Shown: positions 17,530 to 28,196, counted from the first letter of the stretch. The stretch: DNA of 35,312 nt from an uncultured SAR86 cluster bacterium (GCA_902595715.1 CACJRI010000011.1:1-35312); one strand, 5' to 3'. The notes: generated by a model not told the origin, from the letters alone. Translations and numbers: made by a program.

Positions 17530-19840
17530 GTTCTTAAAAACTTTATTGTTGTTTGTATTTTCAGGAGTCATAACAGCATCAATAACAGTTGATGGCATTC
17601 TGGATGAACCTGCATGGGAAAATGCTCAAACTTTAAGTGATTTTGTAACTGTTTATCCTAATGATAAGTCAAAACCAAAATACAATACTGAGGTAAAAGT
17701 TTTTTCTGACGACAAGGGTATATATTTTGGCTTTATAAACGAACAGCCCCTTGAAACACATACTCCCTTAAAACATCCCAGAGATAAATGGTTTGTGGAT
17801 GCTGATAGAAATTTCATCATGATAGATTTCGATGGTAATGCAACTGTAGGTTACGAATTTTCTGTCACGCTAGGGGATACCTTGCGAGATGCAATTATAA
17901 CTAATGAAAATGAATTATCAGATAGTTGGGATGCGATTTGGTATGCAAAGACGCACCAAACAAAGACCGCTTGGTTTTCTGAATTTTTTATCCCTTGGGA
18001 AGTAGCTCCAATGAATATCATTGAAGGAAAAAAAAGAAATATAAAACTGACCTTTGTGAGAAGACACCATTCTGAAAATAAGTTTTACAACATTCCAGGA
18101 CTTTGGGCAGAACAATCTCCTTTTTTGTCTAGGTTTTTAAGCATAAAAATAGATAATCCAGAAAATATTAAGACGTCCAGAGTGGACTATTTTCCTTATT
18201 TAAGTTTCACCAACAACTTTGTTGAGAACAACAGAAACATAAATTTTGGGGGAGAAATATTTTGGGATATTAACTCAGAGTCAAAACTGGATGTTTCTAT
18301 AAACCCAGATTTTGGTCAGGTTGAAAGTGACGATCTAATTGTAAACTTCTCTGCAATTGAAACTTATTACAAAGATAAAAGACCTTTTTTTACAGAAAAC
18401 CAAACTCTCTTTGAAATCACTGGGTGGAATCTCTATTTTGTAAATACTAGAAGAATTGGAGGTATTCCTGATAAATGTTCGCCTACCAATGAGACTTTAA
18501 AAGGACAGTGTGCGAACAGCCTAGTAGATTCTTCAGACATCGATCTTGCTTTAAGGTATACCCAAAAATCTCAGGAAAATGAGTTTGGATTTTTCTCTGC
18601 TTTTGAAGCTAATAGCCTTCATTCTTCTGGAAGAGACTATTTTGCAGGTCGTTATCGAAGAAATATTTCTGAAGCAAATGGCAAGATGGGTTATATGGTA
18701 ACCGCGGTAGATAGACCTTCCATAAATAGAGAAGCGTACGTTCATACCGTAGATTTTGATTTTAAGCCTTCTGCCCCAACAAGAGTTTATGGATGGTTGA
18801 GTCAAGCTCATATCAAAGATAATCAAAATGATACGGTCGGAACAGGAGCAAGAGTAGTTGTTACAAAAGGGTTTTCTGATCAGCTCTTCGTTTTAGGGGC
18901 CATAAACTATTTGGATGAAGATTTTAATATCAATGATATGGGATACATTGAAGAATATAACAAAATCTCAGTTGGTGGTTTCTTGCAATACATCCGCCCA
19001 ATCAAAGATAAAAAATCAAAAGTTGCCCAGACAATACTTAAAGTAAATGGAGGGCACAATAGATCTATAGAAGGATATGGAAACGGAATAGGATTCATTA
19101 CAGAACTTGAATTATTCATGCGAGATAATTCTTACTTGCGTTTAATGTGTAACTGCACAGTCAAAAGAGGAAAGGATTTCACCGAAACAAGAAACTACCC
19201 GACCGCACCTTATATTGAAAGCTTGGCAAATTATGATTTTCAATTAGCTTACTATACTCCCAGAACCGACAGGATTAGACCGTTTGTAAAATTTGGTCTA
19301 GCTACTGGAGGCTATAGAATAAATGACTTAGATTCGGATCTACAACATGAAACAGTTAATTTTGGACTTGGCTTAATTTTGACTACTTCAAGTCAATTTC
19401 GGGCTTCTCTGGATTTTTTTGAATACCAAAAAGAAAACAACTGGGAAGTTTGGCAAAGAGAAAACTTTTTTGGATACTTTGATAAGGAGATGGTCTCCTC
19501 CGGAATAAACCTTGATTGGTTTCCTGGTAATAACCAAGAATTTAGATTGAAAGCTTTTATTTATGGAATTAAGGCAAACAACGCAAGGGCTTATAGAGTT
19601 AATCAAAATGGTTATATGACTTCTTCTTCTGATGCAATCAATCCTTTTCAAGTTTCAGAAACAGCATTCCAAATAAGATATAAATATGAACTATCGCCAT
19701 TATCAAATTTATATGTGGTTTATACTCGTGGAGGTAAATCTTCTGGATTACTAAAAGATTCTTTTGACGGTTTGTATTCAAATGCTTGGAATGAGCAAAC
19801 TTTGGATAAATTTATCGTAAAAATAAGATATAAATTTTAA
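17519..19840 (+). CDS. DUF5916 outer-membrane protein with N-terminal CBM9-like domain
   Basis: The 773-residue protein has a signal peptide (hydrophobic residues 8-20), then a carbohydrate-binding family 9-like domain beginning TVDGILDEPAWENA (about 23-36) and extending to about residue 210, then a long region with alternating aromatic/polar strands ending in KIRYKF, which looks like an outer-membrane barrel. This layout matches DUF5916 proteins, common in Bacteroidetes and some gammaproteobacteria. Their function is not established, and binding or surface handling of polysaccharide is only suggested by the CBM9 homology. The start ATG lies within the flavin reductase gene, so the two are coupled. 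The stop overlaps the convergent small gene by 4 bp. Confidence 0.8.
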   Translation: MKLKFLKTLLLFVFSGVITASITVDGILDEPAWENAQTLSDFVTVYPNDKSKPKYNTEVKVFSDDKGIYFGFINEQPLETHTPLKHPRDKWFVDADRNFIMIDFDGNATVGYEFSVTLGDTLRDAIITNENELSDSWDAIWYAKTHQTKTAWFSEFFIPWEVAPMNIIEGKKRNIKLTFVRRHHSENKFYNIPGLWAEQSPFLSRFLSIKIDNPENIKTSRVDYFPYLSFTNNFVENNRNINFGGEIFWDINSESKLDVSINPDFGQVESDDLIVNFSAIETYYKDKRPFFTENQTLFEITGWNLYFVNTRRIGGIPDKCSPTNETLKGQCANSLVDSSDIDLALRYTQKSQENEFGFFSAFEANSLHSSGRDYFAGRYRRNISEANGKMGYMVTAVDRPSINREAYVHTVDFDFKPSAPTRVYGWLSQAHIKDNQNDTVGTGARVVVTKGFSDQLFVLGAINYLDEDFNINDMGYIEEYNKISVGGFLQYIRPIKDKKSKVAQTILKVNGGHNRSIEGYGNGIGFITELELFMRDNSYLRLMCNCTVKRGKDFTETRNYPTAPYIESLANYDFQLAYYTPRTDRIRPFVKFGLATGGYRINDLDSDLQHETVNFGLGLILTTSSQFRASLDFFEYQKENNWEVWQRENFFGYFDKEMVSSGINLDWFPGNNQEFRLKAFIYGIKANNARAYRVNQNGYMTSSSDAINPFQVSETAFQIRYKYELSPLSNLYVVYTRGGKSSGLLKDSFDGLYSNAWNEQTLDKFIVKIRYKF

Positions 19841-20034
19841 GTCTTACAATTTTTACAGTAAAAATTACCAGAAAATAATATTGAAAGATTTTTTGGTAAA
19901 TAATCTCCACATTCATAACATTTAACTAGGTCTTTGTTTTTATTGTCCAAATCAATTTCTTCTTGTTTGAAGAGTCTAGAAAGACCTGAAAGGATTCCAA
20001 TGAAAGCCAGAATCAAAATAAGATTTAGAATCAT
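19837..20034 (-). CDS. Small PP0621-family-like protein with two CxxC zinc motifs
   Basis: This 65-residue protein begins with a membrane helix (residues 2-18, MILNLILILAFIGILSG) and ends in a cytoplasmic or periplasmic zinc-ribbon-like part with C39-x-x-C42-G and C60-x-x-C63. The layout (anchor, basic or acidic linker, CxxCGxxxP then YC-x-x-C/H) matches the PP0621 family of gammaproteobacteria, whose function is unknown. It sits 2 bp after bamD on the same strand, so it is the second gene of a bamD operon. I recognise the family by pattern, not by alignment. Confidence 0.75.
   Translation of the reverse strand: MILNLILILAFIGILSGLSRLFKQEEIDLDNKNKDLVKCYECGDYLPKNLSILFSGNFYCKNCKT
19848..19866. 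terminator. Candidate AT-rich hairpin at a convergent gene junction
   Basis: AATTTTTA and TAAAAATT form an 8 bp stem around a CAG loop, 8 bp after the DUF5916 stop and inside the C-terminal codons of the convergent small gene. It lacks a following run of T on the + strand, so termination is uncertain. Confidence 0.3.
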
Positions 20035-20036
20035 AT

Positions 20037-20810
20037 TTAGGATTTTTCCCCGGTTTTTTTATTAGATGCCTCTATGAATTTTTTTAAAACTTCTGCTGCT
20101 TGATTTTTTAAATCTTCTTTTCCCATAAGGTCATAGGCTTGAACTTTAATTTCTAATGCTTTTTGAAACTCTCTAGAATTAGGTAAGTTTGAAATGATGT
20201 AGTCTGCCCTTGAAACGGCTGCAATATATGCTTTTCTTTCAATGTAGAATTCTGCTACTTCAATTTCTTGTTTAGATATCAAACTTCTTAGAAAAAGCAT
20301 TCTTCTTTTTGCATCTTCTACATATGAACTTTCAGGAAATCTAGAAATGAATTCAGTCAATTCATCAAAAGATTCCTTAGCTTGTGTTAAATCTCTTTTG
20401 TAGGTGAGTTCTCCCAATAATGGAACATTACTTAGCAATTCTTTTTCTTTGGAAAACTTTGCTAAGCCTTTCATATAGTATGCATAATCTGTATTAGGAT
20501 GCCTTGGGTGCAGACTTATGAATCTTTCTGCGGCAACGACTGCGGATTCATATAAACCATTTTCATAGTAAGCATAAATAAGCTCAGCTTGAGCTTGCTC
20601 TGCATACTTACCAAAAGGAAATCTTTTTTCTAAAGATTCTAAAGCATCAATTGCCATAGAATAATTTCCAGATTTTATTCGCTCTTGTGCTTGATCATAG
20701 ATTTCTTTTTCTATTTTTGCAGGCGTCATAGGTTCTTCAATATTTTGAGTAGCACAACTTATGAAAAAGGCGACTAAAATCAGTAGAGAAAGATTTGAAT
20801 AAATTTTCAC
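20037..20810 (-). CDS. bamD: Outer-membrane protein assembly factor BamD (lipoprotein)
   Basis: BamD is the essential lipoprotein of the Bam complex that folds beta-barrel proteins into the outer membrane. The 257-residue product has a lipoprotein signal ending FFISC with acylated Cys19, then five TPR-like helical repeats: YSMAIDALESLEKRFPFGKYAEQAQ is the typical first repeat (S51 to Q74), followed by a Y-x-x-A-x-x-x-x-x-R-F-I-x-x-H-P-x-H-P motif near 90-107. The start codon is GTG (20808-20810). A 22 bp gap separates it from the divergent rluD, the usual gammaproteobacterial arrangement, so both promoters must extend into coding sequence. Confidence 0.95.
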   Translation of the reverse strand: MKIYSNLSLLILVAFFISCATQNIEEPMTPAKIEKEIYDQAQERIKSGNYSMAIDALESLEKRFPFGKYAEQAQAELIYAYYENGLYESAVVAAERFISLHPRHPNTDYAYYMKGLAKFSKEKELLSNVPLLGELTYKRDLTQAKESFDELTEFISRFPESSYVEDAKRRMLFLRSLISKQEIEVAEFYIERKAYIAAVSRADYIISNLPNSREFQKALEIKVQAYDLMGKEDLKNQAAEVLKKFIEASNKKTGEKS

Positions 20811-20832
20811 GAAATAAGTTTATCATTCTGCC

Positions 20833-21786
20833 ATGGCAATAAAGAAGAATTTAATTTCTAGAGAAATAAGTGAAAAGTTGTCAAACAAACGTTTAGATAT
20901 TGTTTTGGCCGAAACATTTCCAGAATTTTCTAGAAGCAGGCTAAAAAAATGGCTCGAATGCAATTTAGTCTGTGTTAATCAAGAAATTACCAACAAGCCC
21001 AGTTGTAAAGTTACCTTCCCAGCAAAACTAGAATTGACAGTTCCAGATGAAAATCTCACAGAAGATTTACCAGAAAAAATAAAGATAAATATCGTTTATT
21101 CTTCCGATGCGTACATTGTCATTGATAAAAACGCTGGAATGGTAGTCCATCCAGGAGCTGGTAATAAATCTGGAACATTGTTGAATGCTTTATTACATCA
21201 ATACCCCGAACTAAAAAAATTACCAAGAGCAGGGATTGTTCATCGTTTGGATAAAGATACTTCAGGGCTTATGGTAGTAGCCAGAAACGAACTCGCCATG
21301 CAAAGTTTATCGGAGCAGATTTCCAATCGTTCCATTAAAAGGGTTTACCAAGCTTTCACAGTTGGGAGGATTGAAAGATCCGGAAAAGTTGAAGCACCAA
21401 TAGGCAGACATCCAAAGAATAGACAAAAACAAGCAATTATAGATTCTGGTCGAGAAGCCATTTCACATTTTAAAGTCTTAGAAAATTTTGGATCTTATTC
21501 TCATCTTGAAGTTTCCTTAGAAACCGGAAGAACTCACCAAATACGTGTTCATATGAATCATCTAGGATTTCCTTTAATTGGTGATCCTCTTTACGGTAGG
21601 CGTAGACGATTTGCTAAAAATACTCACCAAAAACTTAGAGAAATAATAGAAAGTTTTCCTAGACAGGCACTACATGCTGCTCAACTGCGTTTTATTGATC
21701 CTGCAACATCCAAAGAAGTGAACTTCCAATCTAAATTACCATCTGATTTAGTTGAATTAAGGGAAAACCTTTTAAATCAAGCATAA
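20833..21786 (+). CDS. rluD: 23S rRNA pseudouridine synthase D
   Basis: RluD makes pseudouridines 1911, 1915 and 1917 in helix 69 of 23S rRNA. The 317-residue protein has an N-terminal S4 RNA-binding domain (about 18-75, with RLDIVLAETFPEFSRSRLKKW from R20 to W40), a GMVVHPGAGNKSGTLLNALL segment, and the catalytic motif HRLDKDTSG with D140 as the nucleophile (E. coli D139). The late motif GRTHQIRVHM is also present. It is divergent from bamD, as in Pseudomonas and E. coli relatives. No ribosome site is seen before ATG 20833. Confidence 0.96.
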   Translation: MAIKKNLISREISEKLSNKRLDIVLAETFPEFSRSRLKKWLECNLVCVNQEITNKPSCKVTFPAKLELTVPDENLTEDLPEKIKINIVYSSDAYIVIDKNAGMVVHPGAGNKSGTLLNALLHQYPELKKLPRAGIVHRLDKDTSGLMVVARNELAMQSLSEQISNRSIKRVYQAFTVGRIERSGKVEAPIGRHPKNRQKQAIIDSGREAISHFKVLENFGSYSHLEVSLETGRTHQIRVHMNHLGFPLIGDPLYGRRRRFAKNTHQKLREIIESFPRQALHAAQLRFIDPATSKEVNFQSKLPSDLVELRENLLNQA

Positions 21787-21791
21787 TTTTC

Positions 21792-21819
21792 TTGACTTGC
21801 TTACAAGGACTGTCAAAAT
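21792..21819 (+). promoter_or_regulatory. Candidate sigma-70 promoter of the ilvIHC operon
   Basis: TTGACT (21792-21797) and CAAAAT (21814-21819) are separated by 16 bp, with a TG just upstream of the -10 and a GC-rich stretch (TCGCTCCC) directly after it, unusual in this AT-rich sequence. The position, 40 bp before ilvI, fits. A GC-rich discriminator is a known feature of promoters under stringent control, so ppGpp response is a possible inference. No peptide leader with repeated Ile/Val/Leu codons is visible between promoter and gene. Confidence 0.5.
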
Positions 21820-21858
21820 TCGCTCCCTTAAGAGATTTCTTCAAATTTTTTTAGAAAA

Positions 21859-23601
21859 ATGGCAAAAATTATGACATCTGGCGGCGAAGCTTTAATTAGG
21901 GCTTTAGCTGATGAAAATGTAGACATCATCTTCGGTTATCCGGGAGGTGCTGCTTTGCATATTTATGATGCTATCTATCAGCAGGATCGAGTACAACATA
22001 TCTTAGTGAGACACGAACAAGCTGCAACGCATGCAGCTGATGGCTTTGCTCGAGCAACCGGAAAGCCTGGAGTTTGTTTAGTTACTTCTGGACCTGGAGC
22101 TACTAATGCGATTACTGGTATTGCAACCGCCTACATGGACTCCATTCCCTTGGTCGTTATTTCTGGTCAAGTACCAAATCATTTAATAGGTACTGATGCT
22201 TTTCAAGAGACCGATATGATGGGTATTTCCAGACCCATTGTTAAACATAGTTTTTTAGTACAAAAACCAGAAGAAATTCCGGTTATTATCAAAAAAGCAT
22301 TTCACATTGCAACTAGTGGCAGACCTGGACCTGTGGTAATTGATGTTCCTAAAAACTTAACTGATCCAAATGAAAAATTTGAATACAAATATCCTTCAGA
22401 TCTGTATCTGAGGTCATTCGCGTTATATGACGAAGCGGAAAATAGCGAAGTAAAACAAGCTGTGAAATTGCTTACCGAGGCAGAAAGACCTGTTATCTAT
22501 GCTGGCGGTGGAGCTGTCAACTCCAATGCTGCAGAGGAAATATATGAATTTGGGAAATTGATGGGTTGTCCTGTTACTAATACTTTAATGGGTCTTGGCG
22601 TATACCCAGCATCAGATGAGCAGTTTGTTGGAATGTTAGGTATGCATGGAACTTATGAGGCAAACATGGTGATGCATGAAGCGGATTTGATCATGGCTAT
22701 TGGCGCAAGATTTGATGATCGAATTACCAACAATCCAAACAAATTCGGTTTGAAAGCAAAAAAAATACATATTGATTCCGACCCCTCGTCAATTGACAAG
22801 ATCATAGACGTAGATGTTGCGATGACTGGAAATGCAAAAAAAGTTATTTCCCAAATCAACAAAGAATTAAAATCTGTGAATTTTGACAATAAAAAATTTG
22901 ATCCTTGGATGAAAAAAGCCATGCAATGGCGCGCGAAACACGGACTCAATCACAACATGCTGGATCAAAAAAACCCTGGAGATATCATTTTGCCCCAACA
23001 AGTTGTTCAATCAGCATATAAAGCGACTGATGGAAAAGCCTTTGTTACTTCAGATGTTGGTCAGCACCAAATGTTTGCGGCACAGTATTATCATTTCAAT
23101 GAACCCAGAAAATGGATTAATTCAGGCGGCTTAGGCACCATGGGTTTTGGGTTGCCTGCTGCCATGGGAGTTAAATTTGCTTTTCCTGATGAAACGGTTG
23201 CTTGCATCACGGGAGAAGGCAGCATTCAAATGTGTATTCAAGAATTATCTACGTGCGGACAATATGGGTTGCCAATCAAGATTATCAATCTTAACAACAG
23301 AGCGCTCGGCATGGTCAAACAGTGGCAGGACATGCAATACGGCGGTCGATATTCAAGTATCTCTTATGAAGACTCCTTACCTGACTTTATCAAACTTGCA
23401 GAATCCTATGGACATGTTGGTATGAAAGTAGAAAAGCTTTCAGAACTTGAGGCCGCAATGGAAGAGTGTTTTGCTTTAAAAGATAAATTGGTTTTTCTTG
23501 ATGTCTATGTTGATCCAGATGAGCATGTTTATCCTATGTTGAAAGCTGGTGGAGACATGTCAGAAATGTTTTTAAGCAAAACGGAAAAAACTTTCGAATG
23601 A
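21859..23601 (+). CDS. ilvI: Acetolactate synthase large (catalytic) subunit
   Basis: This ThDP enzyme condenses pyruvate with pyruvate or 2-oxobutyrate, the committed step of branched-chain amino acid synthesis. At 580 residues it has the normal length. The PYR domain shows FGYPGGAALHIYDA and catalytic E53 in VRHEQAATHAADGFARATG. The FAD-linked middle domain follows, then the PP domain with the ThDP-Mg motif GEGSIQM...NLNN (Glu replaces the Asp of the usual GDG, a variant I recall from Pseudomonas). Sequence around MVKQWQDM and YGHVGM resembles IlvI rather than IlvB or IlvG. The stop overlaps ilvH by 4 bp (ATGA). Confidence 0.96.
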   Translation: MAKIMTSGGEALIRALADENVDIIFGYPGGAALHIYDAIYQQDRVQHILVRHEQAATHAADGFARATGKPGVCLVTSGPGATNAITGIATAYMDSIPLVVISGQVPNHLIGTDAFQETDMMGISRPIVKHSFLVQKPEEIPVIIKKAFHIATSGRPGPVVIDVPKNLTDPNEKFEYKYPSDLYLRSFALYDEAENSEVKQAVKLLTEAERPVIYAGGGAVNSNAAEEIYEFGKLMGCPVTNTLMGLGVYPASDEQFVGMLGMHGTYEANMVMHEADLIMAIGARFDDRITNNPNKFGLKAKKIHIDSDPSSIDKIIDVDVAMTGNAKKVISQINKELKSVNFDNKKFDPWMKKAMQWRAKHGLNHNMLDQKNPGDIILPQQVVQSAYKATDGKAFVTSDVGQHQMFAAQYYHFNEPRKWINSGGLGTMGFGLPAAMGVKFAFPDETVACITGEGSIQMCIQELSTCGQYGLPIKIINLNNRALGMVKQWQDMQYGGRYSSISYEDSLPDFIKLAESYGHVGMKVEKLSELEAAMEECFALKDKLVFLDVYVDPDEHVYPMLKAGGDMSEMFLSKTEKTFE

Positions 23602-24110
23602 ATCATATTGCTTTGCTAATGGAAAACCAACCTGGAGCTTTATCTAGAGTGATAGGTTTATTTTCTCAAAGAGGGTACAACATCGATTCTTTATCGGTGG
23701 CACCTACACAAGATGAAACACTTTCTAGATTGACCATGACCATTGGCGAGGAAGGTGCTGACATAAATCAAATTCTAAAACAGCTTTATAAATTGGTTGA
23801 TGTGGTAATGGTACAAAATTTAAGTGAAGCTGACGCCTTAACTTTGGAACTTGCAATAATTAAATTAAATAAGGCAAAGACAGAGGTAGGAAGTCTTTTA
23901 AAAAATTATGAATTTGAAAGAGAAATTTTAGATGAAAAAGACAACTTCACAGTTTTCAAAGTATTAGGTGATACTAAAGAAATTGAAAAGTTATTGTCTG
24001 AATTGAAAAAAGAAGAATTTTTAGAAGTGACAAGGTCTGGTACCTTAGGCATGACCAAAGGCAATGAGTCTTTGGCAACTAATGATCAGACTAAAATTTC
24101 TTACGATTAA
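23598..24110 (+). CDS. ilvH: Acetolactate synthase small (regulatory) subunit
   Basis: It binds valine through its ACT domain, gives feedback control and boosts activity of the large subunit. The 170-residue protein has an N-terminal ACT domain with ENQPGALSRVIGLFSQRGYN (residues 9-28) and a C-terminal domain with FKVLGDTKEIEKLL and VTRSGTLGMTKG. Length and sequence match IlvH. It overlaps ilvI by 4 bp and is 15 bp from ilvC, with an AGAGGAG ribosome site for ilvC in between. Confidence 0.96.
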   Translation: MNHIALLMENQPGALSRVIGLFSQRGYNIDSLSVAPTQDETLSRLTMTIGEEGADINQILKQLYKLVDVVMVQNLSEADALTLELAIIKLNKAKTEVGSLLKNYEFEREILDEKDNFTVFKVLGDTKEIEKLLSELKKEEFLEVTRSGTLGMTKGNESLATNDQTKISYD

Positions 24111-25162
<1,052 letters not shown>

Positions 25163-25170
<8 letters not shown>

Positions 25171-26155
25171 CTTCTTCGGAGAGATTTTTAAGTTGCTTCA
25201 TTAAATTGAAGTGACTGTCATCTCTCATGGGCAGAAAATCATGATCATAAGCTTTTTCTGGATTCTCTCTAACTCTTCTATCTAAAGCCTTAGCATCAGG
25301 ACCAATAAGAATACGCCACTCTTTAGCTTTAACCCCGTCCAAGATTACTTTTGCAGCAGCTTCAGCAGAGGTAATGGCTTTTTCTTTGAAATCTTTTTGT
25401 CTATTCATGACCGATTCACGAAACATTTCTAGGGAGAGGTTGTGAACTGGTGCACCAACTTTAATCCACCTATCTTTCATTTCTTGAAGTTCTTCGTCAT
25501 TAAGATCAGCAATGTCTTTTTGACCTAAAACTTTTCCAGAATTTTCGCTAATTGAAGTACCAATATGCCCTGGCATTACTAGAGATACCCCAAGGTGTGG
25601 AGCATTGATACGAAAATCGTTAATCAAGGCTTCGGTGAAACCTTTGACGGCAAATTTAGCTGCAGAATAAGAAGTATGGGGTTGGGAATGTCCTAGAGTC
25701 GCCCAAAAACCGTTGACGCTACTCGTATTGATCATATGACCTTCTTCACTTTTAAGAAGAGCATCCATAAATGCTCGAGAACATAGGTAAACGCCGTCCC
25801 AACAAATCTTAAAAGTTCTTTCCCATTCTTCTATTCCAGAAAGAACAAAACTTGCACCACCACCTATACCAGCATTATTAAAAAGCAAATTGATATGCTC
25901 AGTTTCTTGTTGTTCCAAAACTTCATCTCTAAAACACAAGACATCCTCTTCAGACGAAACGTCGCATAAATGCTTAGTGATTTTTACTCGTGGATATTTT
26001 TTTGTTGCTTTTTGGAAGGTCTCTTCCATATTTTCTTCAATGACATCGCAAATTGAGACATGACAGCCTTCTGCAGCCAATTGATAAGTGAGTTCTCTTC
26101 CCATGCCAGTTCCACCACCTGTGACGACCGCAATTTTTCCATCAAAATTTTCCAT
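25163..26155 (-). CDS. Short-chain dehydrogenase/reductase, unknown substrate
   Basis: A classical SDR with an NAD(P)-binding Rossmann fold. TGGGTGMG is at residues 12-19, NNAG at 93-96, the catalytic serines in NTSSVNG near 145-146, and Y163-x-x-x-K167 in TSYSAAKFAVKG. At 330 residues it is longer than the usual 250, with a C-terminal extension carrying a YDHDFLPMR segment. The acidic D after the second strand (SICDV) suggests NAD(H) preference. I start it at ATG 26155, which has GGGGAG 3-8 bp upstream, instead of the TTG at 26167 that would overlap that ribosome site. It stands alone, convergent with ilvC. The substrate cannot be read from sequence. Confidence 0.85.
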
Positions 26156-26220
26156 TCTTCTCCCCAAAAAATATTTTTTAAAGTTTTTTACTTTACATAG
26201 AATCTACAAGAAAAAAAACC

Positions 26221-26226
26221 TATAAT
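26221..26226 (+). promoter_or_regulatory. Candidate -10 box of tRNA-Ile
   Basis: A perfect TATAAT at 26221-26226 followed by CCTTTCTCC lies 45 bp before the tRNA. A good -35 at 16-18 bp spacing is not seen (TTTACA at 26192-26197 is too far), so this is an incomplete promoter match. The rest of the 115 bp between the SDR start and the tRNA is AT-rich with no other feature visible. Confidence 0.4.
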
Positions 26227-26270
26227 CCTTTCTCCAAGATCAGCAAGATAAGATTTTTACTTCTAATTTT

Positions 26271-26347
<77 letters not shown>

Positions 26348-26408
26348 CCAACTCTTAAAAATTTTTGCAGAGATGCAAAATATTATATGTTTAGTTAGAA
26401 TTAACGAC

Positions 26409-28196
26409 ATGTCGCAATATCATCCTCTTCCTATTTCTATAGGAGAAATTTATAAGAGAGACATCATATACATAATGCCCTTATATCAGAGGACTTATTG
26501 TTGGAAGCCAAAAGATCAGCTTTTGGCTTATAAAAAAGACTTACAACAAATATTTGAAACAGCAACACAAACCCCGCCTGAACAGATTTTTCTTGGAGCA
26601 ATCATTTTACAAAGGGAAGATAAAAGTTCCACTGTCACTTCAGATAAATATACTGTAATTGATGGTCAACAAAGACTAACAACAATTTACTTAACTTTAG
26701 CTGCCATGGCTGAATATGCTTACGAAAAAGGATTTGTTGCAGAGGCTAAAGCCCTAATTAAAAATTATATGGTCTCACAAGGAAGAGGAACGGAGGACTA
26801 TCCTAAAATAGAGTCAACAAATCTGGATCGACAGCAACTAAATGACGTTTTGCAAGATTTAAAAGCTTTTTCTATAAAACTTAATCCAGGAACAGGTAAA
26901 AAAAATGGCGATCTTCTAAATGCTTACAATTTTATAAAAGAGAAAATAGTGAAAGCACTAATTCTGGAAATGGATGCTTCTGAATCAGTGCATACCTTTA
27001 CAATTTTTATGGATTCATTCTTGGAGAACTTTGTTATCGCAGATATAACACTTGATTCTAGCCACGATCCTAACGAAGTTTTTGATAGATTAAACACTAA
27101 AGGTATTAGGCTCGGAATAATTGATCTTATAAGGAACAACCTTTTTAAGGAGTTTTCTGGGAATCAAGCAAATTCTCAAAATTTTTATTATTCTACCTGG
27201 TTGCCTTTTGAACAAAAATTAAAGACTAAACACATGTTTCACAGCAATACAGATAGTGCAGTCAAACAAGCGGATAATTTCTTTTTTCCATATGCGCTTA
27301 ACCAGCAGAATACTATTACTAAACAAAATGTTGTAAGAGAGCTTAGAAAACTTTGGAAGTCAAAAAAGTCCACAGCGATTGTTAAAGATATGGAAGATTT
27401 CATTGAACCATATTTTGCGATTATTTCTGGACATGATTTTAAACATAGAATCCCCTCAACAATAGGTCAAAATCTTAGGGATGCTTTAGTTGATTTACAT
27501 CAATTAAATGTCCCGCAAGCAACTTACCCTTTTTTAATGAGATGTATTTACGAAGTCATTCAAAAAAATGTGAATGAAAGTGATATTGAGGAATGTTTTA
27601 GGATTCTCGAATCATTTATTGTAAGAAGAAGTTTAGTTTATGATGAAGAAGGGACTGGATATCATGCAATATTTAAAAAATTATGGGATGCGTCTAAGGG
27701 TATCCCAGCCGAACTTAAGAAAAAGGGTAATATACATACAACAACCAAGGTTTTTCCTACTGATAAGGAATTTGAGAAAGCAATTCTCGAAAAAGGTATA
27801 TATGGTAAGACAATTGAAAAATACCTTCTTATGCAATACGAAGAGCACCTAGCAACTGCAGCTTTTGAAGTCTACCCTAATAAGCATATCGAAACATCTG
27901 ACCATATTCTAGCTCAAAGCCTAGGAAAGAAACTTAAAGGCACTGCAAAAGAAGAGTTTGAAAGAACTCTTAATCTTTGGGGAAATATATTGCCAATGTC
28001 AAGGAGACTGAATTCCAAAAAATCAAACAAAAAAATTAAAAATATTTATAACAGTCTAGGACAAAATGTTACTTTCCAGACCTCTAAAGAATGGTATAAA
28101 GATAATTCTTCCAATGCGGATTGGACTCCAGCATTAATTGATAAAAGAACAAAAAAGATAGCTAAATGGGCTTTGCAGAGGTGGAAAGGAATTTAA
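26409..28196 (+). CDS. DUF262-DUF1524 protein, GmrSD/SspE-like probable anti-phage nuclease
   Basis: A 595-residue two-domain protein. The N-terminal DUF262 (ParB-like fold) shows PLYQR (24-28) followed by T-Y-C-W and the hallmark VIDGQQRLTTIY (83-94), the DGQQR motif that hydrolyses NTP in GmrSD and SspE. The EVFDRLNTKG segment is also characteristic. The C-terminal DUF1524 is an HNH-like nuclease: DHILAQ with H499, then GNILPMSRRLNSKKSN with N526, N535 and N540. Relatives include GmrSD (type IV restriction of modified phage DNA), SspE (phosphorothioate-linked defence) and BrxU. No ssp, dnd or BREX genes are present, so a solitary role is inferred. I favour Met at 26409 because residues from the ATG at 26373 (MQNIICLVRIND) do not resemble the family. 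It lies directly after tRNA-Ile. Confidence 0.8.
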   Translation: MSQYHPLPISIGEIYKRDIIYIMPLYQRTYCWKPKDQLLAYKKDLQQIFETATQTPPEQIFLGAIILQREDKSSTVTSDKYTVIDGQQRLTTIYLTLAAMAEYAYEKGFVAEAKALIKNYMVSQGRGTEDYPKIESTNLDRQQLNDVLQDLKAFSIKLNPGTGKKNGDLLNAYNFIKEKIVKALILEMDASESVHTFTIFMDSFLENFVIADITLDSSHDPNEVFDRLNTKGIRLGIIDLIRNNLFKEFSGNQANSQNFYYSTWLPFEQKLKTKHMFHSNTDSAVKQADNFFFPYALNQQNTITKQNVVRELRKLWKSKKSTAIVKDMEDFIEPYFAIISGHDFKHRIPSTIGQNLRDALVDLHQLNVPQATYPFLMRCIYEVIQKNVNESDIEECFRILESFIVRRSLVYDEEGTGYHAIFKKLWDASKGIPAELKKKGNIHTTTKVFPTDKEFEKAILEKGIYGKTIEKYLLMQYEEHLATAAFEVYPNKHIETSDHILAQSLGKKLKGTAKEEFERTLNLWGNILPMSRRLNSKKSNKKIKNIYNSLGQNVTFQTSKEWYKDNSSNADWTPALIDKRTKKIAKWALQRWKGI

